64,000 bases of DNA from Natrononativus amylolyticus. GTDB lineage: Archaea; Halobacteriota; Halobacteria; Halobacteriales; Natrialbaceae. The translations under genes were made by a program, and so were the position numbers. Position 1 is the first letter of the stretch. Each line of letters opens with the position of its first letter. The stretch is from positions 1,488,001 to 1,552,000 of the forward strand of contig NZ_CP101458.1 of the NCBI RefSeq assembly GCF_024362525.1, given 5' to 3'. Under the pieces are notes generated by a model. That model saw only the letters and a list, made by a program, of their open reading frames with translations, was not told the origin of the DNA and made no database searches. Positions 37,563 to 46,024 of the stretch are shown one piece after another.

Positions 37563-39659
37563 ATGGGCAGGTTACAGGAGCTGTTCGCACCCGAGACCGT
37601 CGCCGTCGTCGGGGCGACCGACCGCGACGGTGCCGTCGGCCGTGCGATCCTCGAGAACCTCGCGGCGGACTTCGAGGGTGAGGTCGTCCCGGTCAACCCG
37701 AACCGCGACGCCGTTCTGGAACTCGAGTGTTATCCGGACGTCTCGAGCGCGCCGCCGGTCGATCTGTCGGTGATCGTCGTCCCGCCGTCGATCGTCCTCG
37801 AGGCGATCCGGGAGTCCGCCGAAGCGGGCGTCGAGAACGTCGTCGTCATCACGGCCGGCTTCTCAGAAACCGGCGGCGAGGGCGCGGCCCGCGAGCGCGA
37901 ACTGCGCGAGATCGCCGCCGAGTACGACCTCAACCTCGTCGGCCCCAACAGCCTGGGCGTGATGAGCACCGGCGTCGGACTGAACGCCACGTTCGGTCCC
38001 GAGAACGCCCTCGAGGGCTCCGTCTCGTTCATGAGCCAGTCGGGCGCGTTCATCACCGCCGTCCTCGACTGGGCGAACGAGCAGGGGATCGGCTTTCGAG
38101 ACGTCGTCTCGCTCGGCAACAAGGCCGTCCTCGACGAGGCGGACTTCATCCGCGAGTGGGGCGAGAGCCCCGACACCGACGTCGTCATCGGCTACCTCGA
38201 GGGGATCGACGGCGGCGCGGAGTTCGTCGAAACCACCCGGGAGGTCACCGCCGAGACGCCGGTGGTCCTCGTCAAGTCCGGCCGCACCGACGCGGGCGCC
38301 AAGGCGGCCTCCTCGCACACCGGCGCGATCGCCGGCACCGAGCGGGCCTACGAGGCGGGACTGGAGCAAGCCGGCGTGCTCCGGGCGCGGTCGGTCCAGG
38401 AGCTGTTCGACTACGCCCGCGCGCTCTCCGGGCTGCCGGCGCCCGACGCCGACGGCGTCGCCGTCGTCACGAACGCGGGCGGCCCCGGCGTGCTCACGAC
38501 CGACGCCGTCGGCGACTCGTCGCTCGAGATGGCCTCGTTCACCGACGAGACGATCGACGCGCTCGCCGAGGCGATGCCCGAGGAGGCGAACGTCTACAAC
38601 CCGATCGACGTCATCGGCGACGCCGACCTCGAGCGGTTCGACGAGGCCCTCGACATCGCGCTGGGCGATCCGAACGTCGGTGCGGCGGTCGTCGTCAGTG
38701 CGCCCACTGCAGTGCTCAGGTACGACGAGCTGGCGGAGGCGGTTATCAGCCGCCACACCGAACACGAGAAGCCGGTCGTCACCTGCCTGATGGGCGGCGA
38801 CCGCGCGCGGGCCGCCGAGATCAGCCTGCGGGAGTTCGGCGTTCCGAACTACTTCGACCCCGCCCGGGCGGTGTCGGGGCTCGACGCACTCGCACGCTAC
38901 CGGCGCATCCGCGAGCGGTCGGTCGACGCGCCGGCGACGTTCGACGTCGACCGCGAGCGCGCCCGCGAGGTGCTGGCTCGCGCCGAGAGCCGGACGGACA
39001 ACCGCCTCGGCGTCGAGGCGATGGACCTCCTCGAGGCGTACGGGATCCCGACGCCGACCGGGGAGATCGTCGACGACCCCGACGAGGCCGTCTCGGTCGC
39101 CGAGTCGATCGAGGGGGAGGTCGTGTTGAAGATCGTCAGCCCCGACATCTCCCACAAGTCCGACATCGGCGGCGTCAAGGTCGGCGTGAGCGACGACGAG
39201 GTGTACGACGCCTACGAGGACGTCGTCGCTCGGGCGCGCAACTACCAGCCCGACGCGACGATCATCGGCGTGCAGGTCCAGGAGATGGTCGATCTCGAGG
39301 CGTCGACGGAGACGATCGTCGGGATGAACCGCGATCCGCAGTTCGGCCCGCTCTTGCTGTTCGGCCTCGGCGGTATCTTCGTCGAGATCCTCGAGGACAC
39401 CTCGATCCGGGTGGCCCCGATCGGGGAGGGAGCGGCCCGGGAGATGGTCGACGAAATCCGGGCAGCGCCGCTGTTGCGCGGCGCCCGCGGCCGCGAACCG
39501 GCGGACGTCGAGGGCGTCGTCGAGACGATCCAGCGACTCTCACAGCTCGTCACCGACTTCCCGGCGATTCTCGAACTCGACGTGAACCCGCTGGTCGCGG
39601 GGCCGGACGGCGTACAGGCGATCGACCTCAGACTCACGGTTGACACGGAGGAGCTATGA
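37563..39659 (+). CDS. acd: ADP-forming acetate-CoA ligase (acetyl-CoA synthetase)
   Basis: 698 aa from ATG 37563; a GTG at 37548 adds five residues. CoA-binding domain near residues 10-105 (VAVVGATDRDGAVG), catalytic phospho-His H252 in SSHTGAIAG, and an ATP-grasp domain from about residue 480 (EGEVVLKIVSPDISHKSDIG). The alpha and beta parts are fused as in haloarchaea. It makes ATP from acetyl-CoA and releases acetate. It overlaps the next gene by ATGA. Confidence 0.9.
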   Translation: MGRLQELFAPETVAVVGATDRDGAVGRAILENLAADFEGEVVPVNPNRDAVLELECYPDVSSAPPVDLSVIVVPPSIVLEAIRESAEAGVENVVVITAGFSETGGEGAARERELREIAAEYDLNLVGPNSLGVMSTGVGLNATFGPENALEGSVSFMSQSGAFITAVLDWANEQGIGFRDVVSLGNKAVLDEADFIREWGESPDTDVVIGYLEGIDGGAEFVETTREVTAETPVVLVKSGRTDAGAKAASSHTGAIAGTERAYEAGLEQAGVLRARSVQELFDYARALSGLPAPDADGVAVVTNAGGPGVLTTDAVGDSSLEMASFTDETIDALAEAMPEEANVYNPIDVIGDADLERFDEALDIALGDPNVGAAVVVSAPTAVLRYDELAEAVISRHTEHEKPVVTCLMGGDRARAAEISLREFGVPNYFDPARAVSGLDALARYRRIRERSVDAPATFDVDRERAREVLARAESRTDNRLGVEAMDLLEAYGIPTPTGEIVDDPDEAVSVAESIEGEVVLKIVSPDISHKSDIGGVKVGVSDDEVYDAYEDVVARARNYQPDATIIGVQVQEMVDLEASTETIVGMNRDPQFGPLLLFGLGGIFVEILEDTSIRVAPIGEGAAREMVDEIRAAPLLRGARGREPADVEGVVETIQRLSQLVTDFPAILELDVNPLVAGPDGVQAIDLRLTVDTEEL

Positions 39660-40729
39660 CCACCGACACCACCAGACCCATACTCGTTACCTCGTTACAG
39701 GAGAGCACCGGCAAGACGGCCGTCACCCTCGCCCTCGCGCGTATCGCGCGCGAGAACGGCGCGGACGTCGGCTACATGAAACCGAAGGGGACCCGCCTCC
39801 AGAGCAACGTCGGCAAGACCCTCGACGAGGACCCCCTTCTCGCGCGCGAACTGCTCGGACTCGAGGCGGAGATACACGACCTAGAACCCGTCGTCTACTC
39901 GCCGACGTTCATCGAGCAGGCGATCCGGGGGCGCGAGGACCCCGCGGAACTCCGCGAGCGCGTCGCCGAGGCGTTCGAGACGCTCGCGGCCGACGTCGAT
40001 CGACTCTTTCTCGAGGGCGGGGGCCGCCTCGAACTCGGTGGCATCGTCGAACTCACCGACGCCGACGTCGCCGAACTGGTCGACGCCCGCGTCGTCCTGA
40101 TCGCCCCCTACGAGTCGCCCGGCGACGTCGACGACGTGCTCGCCGCGACCCGGTCGCTCGGCGACCGGTTCGCCGGTCTCATCTTCAACAACGTCGCCGA
40201 CGCCGCCTACGACCAGCTCGAAACCGACATCGTGCCGTTCCTCGAGGGGCGGGACATTCCCGTCTACGGCGTGCTTCCACGAGAGCGGACGCTGGCGGGC
40301 GTAACGGTCGAGGCCCTCGCCGACGAACTCGGCGCGACGCTCCTCGTCGAGGACGGGGCCGACGCGTACGTCGAGCGTTTCGCGGTCGGCGCGATGGGCG
40401 CCGACAGCGCGCTCCGTCACTTCCGCCGGACCAAAGACGCCGCGGTCATCACCGGCGGCGACCGGGCCGAGATTCACACGGCGGCGCTCGAGGCGCCCGG
40501 CGTTCGGTGTCTGATCCTCACCGGCGGCCACCGCCCCTCGGGGGCGGTCGTCGGCCAGGCAGCCGAGAAAGGGGTGCCGATTCTCGCGGTTCAGACGGAT
40601 ACGCTGACGACCGTCGAACGCGCCGAGGACGTCGTCCGCAGCGGCCGGACCCGCGACGAGCGAACCGTCGAACAGATGCAGTCGCTGCTCTCCGATCACG
40701 CGGACACCGACGCGATTTTCCGTCTCTAA
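39656..40729 (+). CDS. BioD-like + DRTGG-domain protein (phosphotransacetylase N-terminal type)
   Basis: 357 aa, ATG overlapping the acd stop. N-terminal P-loop domain: VTSLQESTGKTAVTLALARI with the GKT motif, then a middle AAA_26/BioD-like region, and a DRTGG-like domain (about 225-320) with AVITGGDRAEIHTAALEAPG. This is the regulatory half of long phosphotransacetylases, without the catalytic PTA half. Coupling to acd suggests a role in acetate/acetyl-CoA control. Confidence 0.85.
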   Translation: MTTDTTRPILVTSLQESTGKTAVTLALARIARENGADVGYMKPKGTRLQSNVGKTLDEDPLLARELLGLEAEIHDLEPVVYSPTFIEQAIRGREDPAELRERVAEAFETLAADVDRLFLEGGGRLELGGIVELTDADVAELVDARVVLIAPYESPGDVDDVLAATRSLGDRFAGLIFNNVADAAYDQLETDIVPFLEGRDIPVYGVLPRERTLAGVTVEALADELGATLLVEDGADAYVERFAVGAMGADSALRHFRRTKDAAVITGGDRAEIHTAALEAPGVRCLILTGGHRPSGAVVGQAAEKGVPILAVQTDTLTTVERAEDVVRSGRTRDERTVEQMQSLLSDHADTDAIFRL

Positions 40730-41116
40730 CTGCGGATGGACCGTCTCGCTATCGAAGGTGGGCGACGCTCGCCGATCGGCACTCGAGAGAAAACTGCCGA
40801 GGCGGGGTAGCCCGGGCGTACTGCCCCGCCCCGGCGCCGGTTGTTGTCAGAGGCACCCCGGCGCACTGATGATTATTCCCCAGTGGTATAGTATCACCTG
40901 TCGGGAAGCGCGTCACACAGTGGATTCAGGTATATAAATGCTCGGCTCATTGAAATAGGAATGTCGCTGCGCGCCGGTACTGATCGGGCGACGGTCCCGG
41001 ATCGTCTCCGCAAAGTTTCGGTATCGTCGCCCGTCGCACGGTGATCGCCGGTGGCTGTTAGAGACGACGCGTGTCCGAGTCGCTCCGTCTGACCAAGAAT
41101 TAAGAGTCCACCGCTC
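40730..41116. other. 387-nt gap with a hairpin and a strong TATA box
   Basis: Contains GGCGGGG/CCCCGCC arms at 40801-40807 and 40824-40830, a likely terminator for acd-DRTGG. A clear TATATAAA box at 40931-40938 sits 23-30 nt before an ATG at 40961 that opens a 27-codon frame ending 41044. No family is recognised in that frame. The rest is featureless. Confidence 0.4.
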
Positions 41117-41419
41117 ATGGACCCTGATATGGACGACACACCCCAGGAGATCACGTCCCTCGTCGGGCGCGAGGTGTACTCGAACAACGGGGTCTTCGTC
41201 GGCGACGTCGAAGACCTCCGGCTGAACGTCGACGGTGAAGCCGTGACCGGACTCGCGCTCGGAAATCTCAACACGGAACTGTTCGCCGAGGAGGCACGGA
41301 GCGCCCGCGGCGTGATCCTTCCGTACCGCTGGGTTCGCTCGGTCGGCGACGTTATCCTGGTCAACGACGTCGTCGAGCGGGTGCGCGAACCGGACGACGA
41401 GGAAGAAGTCGTCGCCTGA
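41117..41419 (+). CDS. PRC-barrel domain protein
   Basis: 100 aa from ATG 41117; ATG 41129 would give 96 aa. PRC-barrel: EITSLVGREVYSNNGVFVGDVEDLRL, then ILPYRWVRSVGDVILVND. In archaea, such small proteins bind CdvB-like or cell-division partners; some are CdpB types. It is convergent with the DHH gene. Confidence 0.85.
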   Translation: MDPDMDDTPQEITSLVGREVYSNNGVFVGDVEDLRLNVDGEAVTGLALGNLNTELFAEEARSARGVILPYRWVRSVGDVILVNDVVERVREPDDEEEVVA

Positions 41420-41503
41420 GACGGCCTGTAGCACCGATTTACCGGAATGACCGTGGCCGGCGCGGGCGCTCTGGAACCCCCTCTCCAGCAGTCAGTACGT
41501 GTT

Positions 41504-42952
41504 TTAGCTCCCGTTCGATCCCTCGGAGCCGTCGACGCCCATCGCGTCGAACAGCGTGCGTTTGACCGCCTCCTCGGTCAGTCCGAGCAGCGTTTCGCGC
41601 GTATCCTCCGAGATTTCGATGCCGGTGAAGATTCCGAGCGGAATCTCCGCGCTCGCCTGCGTCGAGTGACCCGCGGTCTCGCCGATCTCGCCGTAGGCGT
41701 CGTCGAGGACCTTCCCGATGTTCATCCGGATGTCCTTCGAGCGCGCCGCGAGAAAGATCGTCTCCTCGGCGATGCCGAAGACGGCCGTCGTCGTCACGCC
41801 CTCGAGGTTGAGCAGGTGACTCGCCGCCTGCGAGAGCGCCTCGCGGTCCCGGACGAAGCCGGCGTTCGAGACGAGGTGACTCCCCTGGACGTCGCGGTTG
41901 GCGATCGCCTCGGCGAGCACGTCGAGGGTCTCGGGGGACATCGAGGGCGACTCGACCTGTTCTAAGGTGTCGTGGTTCGCGAAGGGGTAGAGGTAGGCCG
42001 CGGCGGTCAGGTCCGCCGGCGTCGTATCGCGCTTGAAGTCGAGGGTCTCTGCGCGAATCCCGTAGAGCAGGGCGGTCGCGACGGCCTCGGAGACGCTCAT
42101 GTCGAACTCCTGGGTGTACTTCGTCATGATCGTCGACGTCGAGGACATGTTCGGCCGGATGTCGACGAACGCGGGATCGTAGTCATCGTCCGGCTCGTGG
42201 TGATCGATGATGATGTCGATGTCGAGGCCGATCTCGCTCGCCGCGGCGTGGTCGACGTGAGCGACCGTGTCGTACACCGACCGGTCCTCGATGTCGTCCC
42301 ACTGCAGGAGTTCGATGCCCAGCAGATTGACGAACGCGCGGTTCTCCTGGTGGCCGATATCGCCCAGGTAGACGATGTCGGACTCCACACCCAGGTGCGC
42401 TGCGATCGCCTGGAGGGCGGCCGCGCTCGCGATCGAATCGGGGTCCGGGCTGTTCTGGGTGACGATCGCCAATCGATCGCCGGTCTCCTCGAGAATAGCC
42501 GCGAGCTTCGCCGCGTTGTACTCGAGTTCGCCGGACTCGAGTGCCCGCAGTGCGGAGTCGGCGATCACCGTGGAGGGGTTGATGACGATGTCAGCGCCCA
42601 GTTCGGAGAGTTCGTCGCCGGAGACTGGATCGCTCGCGCGCGCGACGACGAACTGCTCGTTGCCGAGCGCTCGGATGTGTTCGACCGCCTGCTTGTTCGA
42701 TTCGACGTCGGAGGCGAGAATGAGAACGACGCTCCGGTCCGCGACGATCTCGGCGGTCTCCGCCTCGCGGATATCCGCCGTTCGCGCGTCGAGGTCCTGG
42801 TCGCGAAGCGATTCGACGCGGCTCTCGTCGCGGTCGATTATCAGCACGTCCTTGCCCTGACCGACCAGTTCCTCGGCCACAGCGTAGCCGACGCTCCCGC
42901 AGCCGAGAATGGCGTAGTCGGACGTCGACGAGATAGTAACCCCCGTACTCAT
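41504..42952 (-). CDS. DHH-family phosphoesterase with N-terminal TrkA-N domain
   Basis: 482 aa from ATG 42952; a GTG six bases upstream is possible. TrkA-N Rossmann domain first: YAILGCGSVGYAVAEEL and LIIDRDESRVESL. The DHH domain follows from about residue 160: VTQNSPDPDSIASAAALQAI, IIIDHHEPDDD, and a DHHA1-like C-terminus. Such fusions act on cyclic di-AMP or related nucleotides and may be sensors. Standalone gene facing tRNA-Lys. Confidence 0.88.
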   Translation of the reverse strand: MSTGVTISSTSDYAILGCGSVGYAVAEELVGQGKDVLIIDRDESRVESLRDQDLDARTADIREAETAEIVADRSVVLILASDVESNKQAVEHIRALGNEQFVVARASDPVSGDELSELGADIVINPSTVIADSALRALESGELEYNAAKLAAILEETGDRLAIVTQNSPDPDSIASAAALQAIAAHLGVESDIVYLGDIGHQENRAFVNLLGIELLQWDDIEDRSVYDTVAHVDHAAASEIGLDIDIIIDHHEPDDDYDPAFVDIRPNMSSTSTIMTKYTQEFDMSVSEAVATALLYGIRAETLDFKRDTTPADLTAAAYLYPFANHDTLEQVESPSMSPETLDVLAEAIANRDVQGSHLVSNAGFVRDREALSQAASHLLNLEGVTTTAVFGIAEETIFLAARSKDIRMNIGKVLDDAYGEIGETAGHSTQASAEIPLGIFTGIEISEDTRETLLGLTEEAVKRTLFDAMGVDGSEGSNGS

Positions 42953-43106
42953 GTACACTCAGGTCGGACTCACCGTACTTAACGCTCCCGAAGACAGTGA
43001 CGTTTTGGGACCAGAGCCCGGGATCGCGGTTCCCGAATGCACACCACTCTCACGCCGACTACCAAGCAAAACCTATTTCACTGCACACCCGAAACTCGAG
43101 GATACA

Positions 43107-43180
43107 GGGCCGGTAGCTCAGTTAGGCAGAGCGTCTGACTCTTAATCAGACGGTCGCGTGTTCAAATCGCGCCCGGCCCG
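43107..43180 (+). tRNA. tRNA-Lys (anticodon CUU)
   Basis: 74 nt. Acceptor GGGCCGG (43107-43113) pairs with CCGGCCC (43173-43179), with discriminator G 43180. D-arm GCTC/GAGC; anticodon stem TCTGA/TCAGA around loop CTCTTAA (anticodon CTT); T-arm GCGTG/CGCGC around TTCAAAT. CCA is not encoded. No intron is visible. Confidence 0.93.
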
Positions 43181-43231
43181 TTCTGCACCGCGAACAAATC
43201 GTGAGCGGTGCATCACGGAACCGGCGGGATT

Positions 43232-43281
43232 TGAACTAGACTGAAGTTCTGCGCGAAGCGCAGGTTCTCAGGCGTAGTTCA
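43232..43281. repeat. Nested inverted repeat (cruciform-like)
   Basis: Outer arms TGAACTA (43232-43238) and TAGTTCA (43275-43281), a middle CTGA/TCAG pair, and an inner perfect hairpin CTGCGC-GAA-GCGCAG (43249-43263). It lies directly before the tRNA-end copy. It could be an RNA structure or a recombination site. Confidence 0.6.
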
Positions 43282-43282
43282 C

Positions 43283-43297
43283 AATCGCGCCCGGCCC
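43283..43297 (+). repeat. Copy of the tRNA-Lys 3' end
   Basis: AATCGCGCCCGGCCC is identical to tRNA positions 43165-43179, 118 nt downstream. Just upstream, GTTCA matches the T-loop with one extra C. Such partial duplicates of tRNA ends usually mark an attachment site of an integrated or lost element. Confidence 0.7.
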
Positions 43298-43502
43298 CCT
43301 TTCTTCGACAACAAAGCGACCGCAGCACCCGACGTAAACCGCTCTGTGATCCGTCGACACTTCGCTCGAGCGGTTCCTCTCTACACTTCGGCTACCACCG
43401 CTCCCCCTCGCTCGACCCAATAGTACCAGTTACTGTAATATGGAAGGTGTATTCTAACCGCCGTTCTGGCGTGAGTTTCTCTCACACGTTCTCGACTACC
43501 GG

Positions 43503-43584
43503 ACTGTTTCACCGGTCGTGAGGGTCTTGAACGTAACTCGGTGTCGACTCATTGTGTTCACATACTGTTTCACGCGACTGTTTC
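43503..43584. repeat. Three ACTGTTTC copies
   Basis: ACTGTTTC at 43503-43510, 43564-43571 and 43577-43584. The last two are the starts of a 13-nt tandem repeat (ACTGTTTCACGCG then ACTGTTTCGCGCG). They lie 250-330 nt upstream of the DUF7344-like gene. Role unknown. Confidence 0.6.
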
Positions 43585-43663
43585 GCGCGGCCGAAATAGC
43601 CTCGAAAAAACGCAAGGCGTGATCGGTTTTGAAGGGTCGTAAACAGAATAAACAGTGACTAAC

Positions 43664-43691
43664 AGGATGGGATCATAGATTATCTCATCCT
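43664..43691. promoter_or_regulatory. Inverted repeat upstream of the DUF7344-like gene
   Basis: AGGATGGGAT (43664-43673) and ATCTCATCCT (43682-43691) pair over 10 bp with one G:T and an 8-nt loop. It may be an operator or RNA hairpin. It lies 142 nt upstream of ATG 43833. Confidence 0.45.
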
Positions 43692-43832
43692 AACTGCATC
43701 TTACTACCAGAATCGTGTACTCAGGGGCTGAATATCCGTATACCGGGCGAGAAACGGTCTGAAATAGGGTCACACCGGTCGGGAGGCGTTCAATGCTTTA
43801 TTACCGACTCGCCACAAGGAGTAGTCGAGACA

Positions 43833-44417
43833 ATGAGCACGACACAGACCACTTCCGACGGCGCGGTCGCGAACGACGTTGGGAACGATCATCGTGATGA
43901 GACGCAGCCGGCCGACCTCGAGAAGGACGACATCTTCCACATCCTGCAGACGCGGCGTCGCCGGGACGCGCTGCGGTACCTGCAGGGAACCGACGAGCCG
44001 GTACGCATGCGCGATCTCGCAGAGCAGGTAGCGGCCTGGGAGAACGAGACGACCGTCGAGCAGCTGAGTTCGGACGAGCGCCAGCGCGTGTACATCTCGC
44101 TGTACCAGTCGCACCTGCCGAAACTCGACGAGGAGGGGATCATCAACTACAACCAGAGTCGCGGGATCGTCGAGCGCACGCCCGCGGCCGACCAGTTCGA
44201 TCCGTACCTCGAGCCGACCGACGAGGAGGCAGCCGACGCGGACGGCGAGGGCGTGGAGACGAACGTGAGCAGCTACTACTTCGGCGCCGCGTTCGTGAGC
44301 ACGCTCCTGTTGCTCGCCTCCGCGACCGGCCTCTCCGCGCTCGCCGGCATCACGCTCGGCGCGGTTATTCTCGCGCTGTTCGTCAGCGTCACCGTGGCAC
44401 AGCGCTATCTGAACTGA
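43833..44417 (+). CDS. DUF7344-like winged-helix membrane protein
   Basis: 194 aa from ATG 43833. Residues about 30-115 look like a winged helix: DIFHILQTRRRRDALRYL, RMRDLAEQVAAWE and YISLYQSHLPKLDEEG. Two hydrophobic helices close the protein (SSYYFGAAFVSTLLLLAS and ITLGAVILALFVSVTVA). A membrane-bound regulator of unknown target is likely. Haloarchaea have many DUF7344 paralogues. Confidence 0.8.
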   Translation: MSTTQTTSDGAVANDVGNDHRDETQPADLEKDDIFHILQTRRRRDALRYLQGTDEPVRMRDLAEQVAAWENETTVEQLSSDERQRVYISLYQSHLPKLDEEGIINYNQSRGIVERTPAADQFDPYLEPTDEEAADADGEGVETNVSSYYFGAAFVSTLLLLASATGLSALAGITLGAVILALFVSVTVAQRYLN

Positions 44418-44518
44418 CGCTTCTGGCGGGAGTCTCCTGAGCAGTTTTCCTCGAGTGAGAGAGCGATGGCGGGGCCGAGAGAGGGAACGTTAAGGGCCGT
44501 GAGAGTGACCGCTGAGCC

Positions 44519-45283
44519 ATGCACGTCGACAGCGACGACGGAGTGGCGCGGATCACGTTCGACCGCCCGGGCGTGATGAACGCGTTCTCGACGGAGACCG
44601 CGGCACAGCTCGCGGACGAGATCGAGGCGGTTTCCCCGGACGACCACCACGCGGTCGTTCTCACCGGCGAGGGTGCCGCGTTCAGCGCCGGCGGCGACAT
44701 CCAGGCGATGGCCGACCGAACCGAGGGTCCACAGGAGGCCTACGAGCGCGTCTGCGAGACGTTCGGGCGGGTCGTCGAATCGATGCTCGAGTGTCGGGTA
44801 CCGATCGTCGCGAAGGTCAACGGCGACGCGGTGGGCGCCGGACTCGCGATCGCCGCCCTCTCGGACTTCGCGTACGCGACTGAGGAGGCGCGGTTCTCGT
44901 GTGCGTTCGTTCGCGTCGGGTTGATCCCCGACACCGGGGGGACGTTCCTGTTACCCAAACTGGTGGGGCTTCGCACCGCGAAACAGCTCGCGTTCACGGG
45001 TGAGTTCTTCTCGGCCGCCGAAGCAGCCGACTACGACCTGATCAACGAAGCCGTCCCCGACGAGGAACTCGACGAGCGCGTCGCCGAAACGGTCGACCGC
45101 CTCGGCCGCCGGCCGACCCGGACGATCGGGCTGATGAAACAGGCCATGCACGAGAACCTGGGTCGTCACTGGTCGGAGTCGCTCGACTACGAGAACCTGC
45201 TGCAGGTCCAGGCGTACACCTCCGACGCACACGAAGAGGGCGTCCAGGCGTTTCTCGAGGGGCGACCCCCCGAGTTCGACTGA
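44519..45283 (+). CDS. Enoyl-CoA hydratase/isomerase family, PaaG-like
   Basis: 254 aa. Crotonase fold: GEGAAFSAGGDIQAM is the oxyanion-hole loop and GAGLAIAALSDFAYA the second. The two catalytic Glu of hydratases are replaced (Ala and Phe positions), but RVGLIPDTGGTFLLPKLVG holds the Asp used by PaaG/isomerase-type members. An isomerase or epoxide-ring-acting role is more likely than hydration. The function is unproven. Confidence 0.85.
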   Translation: MHVDSDDGVARITFDRPGVMNAFSTETAAQLADEIEAVSPDDHHAVVLTGEGAAFSAGGDIQAMADRTEGPQEAYERVCETFGRVVESMLECRVPIVAKVNGDAVGAGLAIAALSDFAYATEEARFSCAFVRVGLIPDTGGTFLLPKLVGLRTAKQLAFTGEFFSAAEAADYDLINEAVPDEELDERVAETVDRLGRRPTRTIGLMKQAMHENLGRHWSESLDYENLLQVQAYTSDAHEEGVQAFLEGRPPEFD

Positions 45284-45375
45284 GTCGGCGTCCGTCGGGT
45301 GTTCTCCCCCGTTTCGAGGCCGTGCATCTGCAAGCACCATTGGCTTACTCGGGTTCGTGGTGGGTTTCGGTTGCA

Positions 45376-45945
45376 ATGTCTGCACAATTCAGCGACGACG
45401 ACATCGGGAAGACAGTCGTCAACGCGAACGGTGACGAGGTCGGGATCGTCTCGGCGGTCGAACACGGAACCGCCCACGTCGAACCCGACCCTGGTATCAC
45501 GGATACGATCAAAGCGAAACTCGGCTGGGAGGGTACGGGCGAGGAGGCCTACCCGCTCCAGGAACAGGCCGTCGCCAGCGTCACGGACGACGAGATCCGG
45601 CTCGAGGGCGACCTCTCGGGCGCCGGTTCGACGCACACGGGTCAGTCGACCGGCGCTGCCGCCGGCGGAACGACGGGAACCCGCGACACCGACGTCCGGG
45701 ATGACGACGACGACCTGATCGGTGACGACGATGACGACGGGCTCATCGGCGACGACGACGATCGCCGAGGCCGGGACCGTCGTACCGACGACGACGACCT
45801 GATCGGTGACGACGACGACAGTCTCATCGGTGACGACGATGACGACGAGCTCATCGGCGATGACGACGACGACCTGATCGGCGACGACGACGACGAACAC
45901 CGAAGCCGCCGTGACCGAGACACCGACGACGACGACATCATCTAA
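45376..45945 (+). CDS. PRC-like N-terminal domain with Asp-rich repeat tail
   Basis: 189 aa from ATG 45376; an upstream ATG at 45322 is less likely. Residues 1-80: FSDDDIGKTVVNANGDEVGIVSAVEHG looks like a PRC-barrel half. Residues about 105-189 are DDDDLIGDDDD-type repeats (at least six LIG units) broken by Arg-rich pieces. Probably disordered and metal- or salt-binding; function unknown. Confidence 0.75.
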   Translation: MSAQFSDDDIGKTVVNANGDEVGIVSAVEHGTAHVEPDPGITDTIKAKLGWEGTGEEAYPLQEQAVASVTDDEIRLEGDLSGAGSTHTGQSTGAAAGGTTGTRDTDVRDDDDDLIGDDDDDGLIGDDDDRRGRDRRTDDDDLIGDDDDSLIGDDDDDELIGDDDDDLIGDDDDEHRSRRDRDTDDDDII

Positions 45946-46024
45946 GTTCACCGTAGCGTCTTGCCGTGTCGTAGCGCTGCCCTCCTCCCCGTTCGACGTA
46001 CTCAAGAGCGTCGCACCGGTTCCG

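Larger units (their letters stand above)
43181..43832. other. 652-nt non-coding stretch rich in repeats after tRNA-Lys
   Basis: No supported gene. It contains a copy of the tRNA 3' end, a nested inverted repeat, three ACTGTTTC copies and an AGGATGGGAT/ATCTCATCCT hairpin, each listed separately. It is AT-richer than the flanks. An AT-rich box CTTTATTA near 43795 lies before the DUF7344-like gene. Confidence 0.55.

Noticed and set aside
40894-41434. Minus-strand frames over the PRC-barrel gene
   Set aside because: Antisense shadows of the PRC-barrel gene with Ser/Arg-rich composition.
45690-45941. CRISPR or minisatellite array
   Set aside because: Codon-level Asp repeats in a coding frame, no spacer structure.
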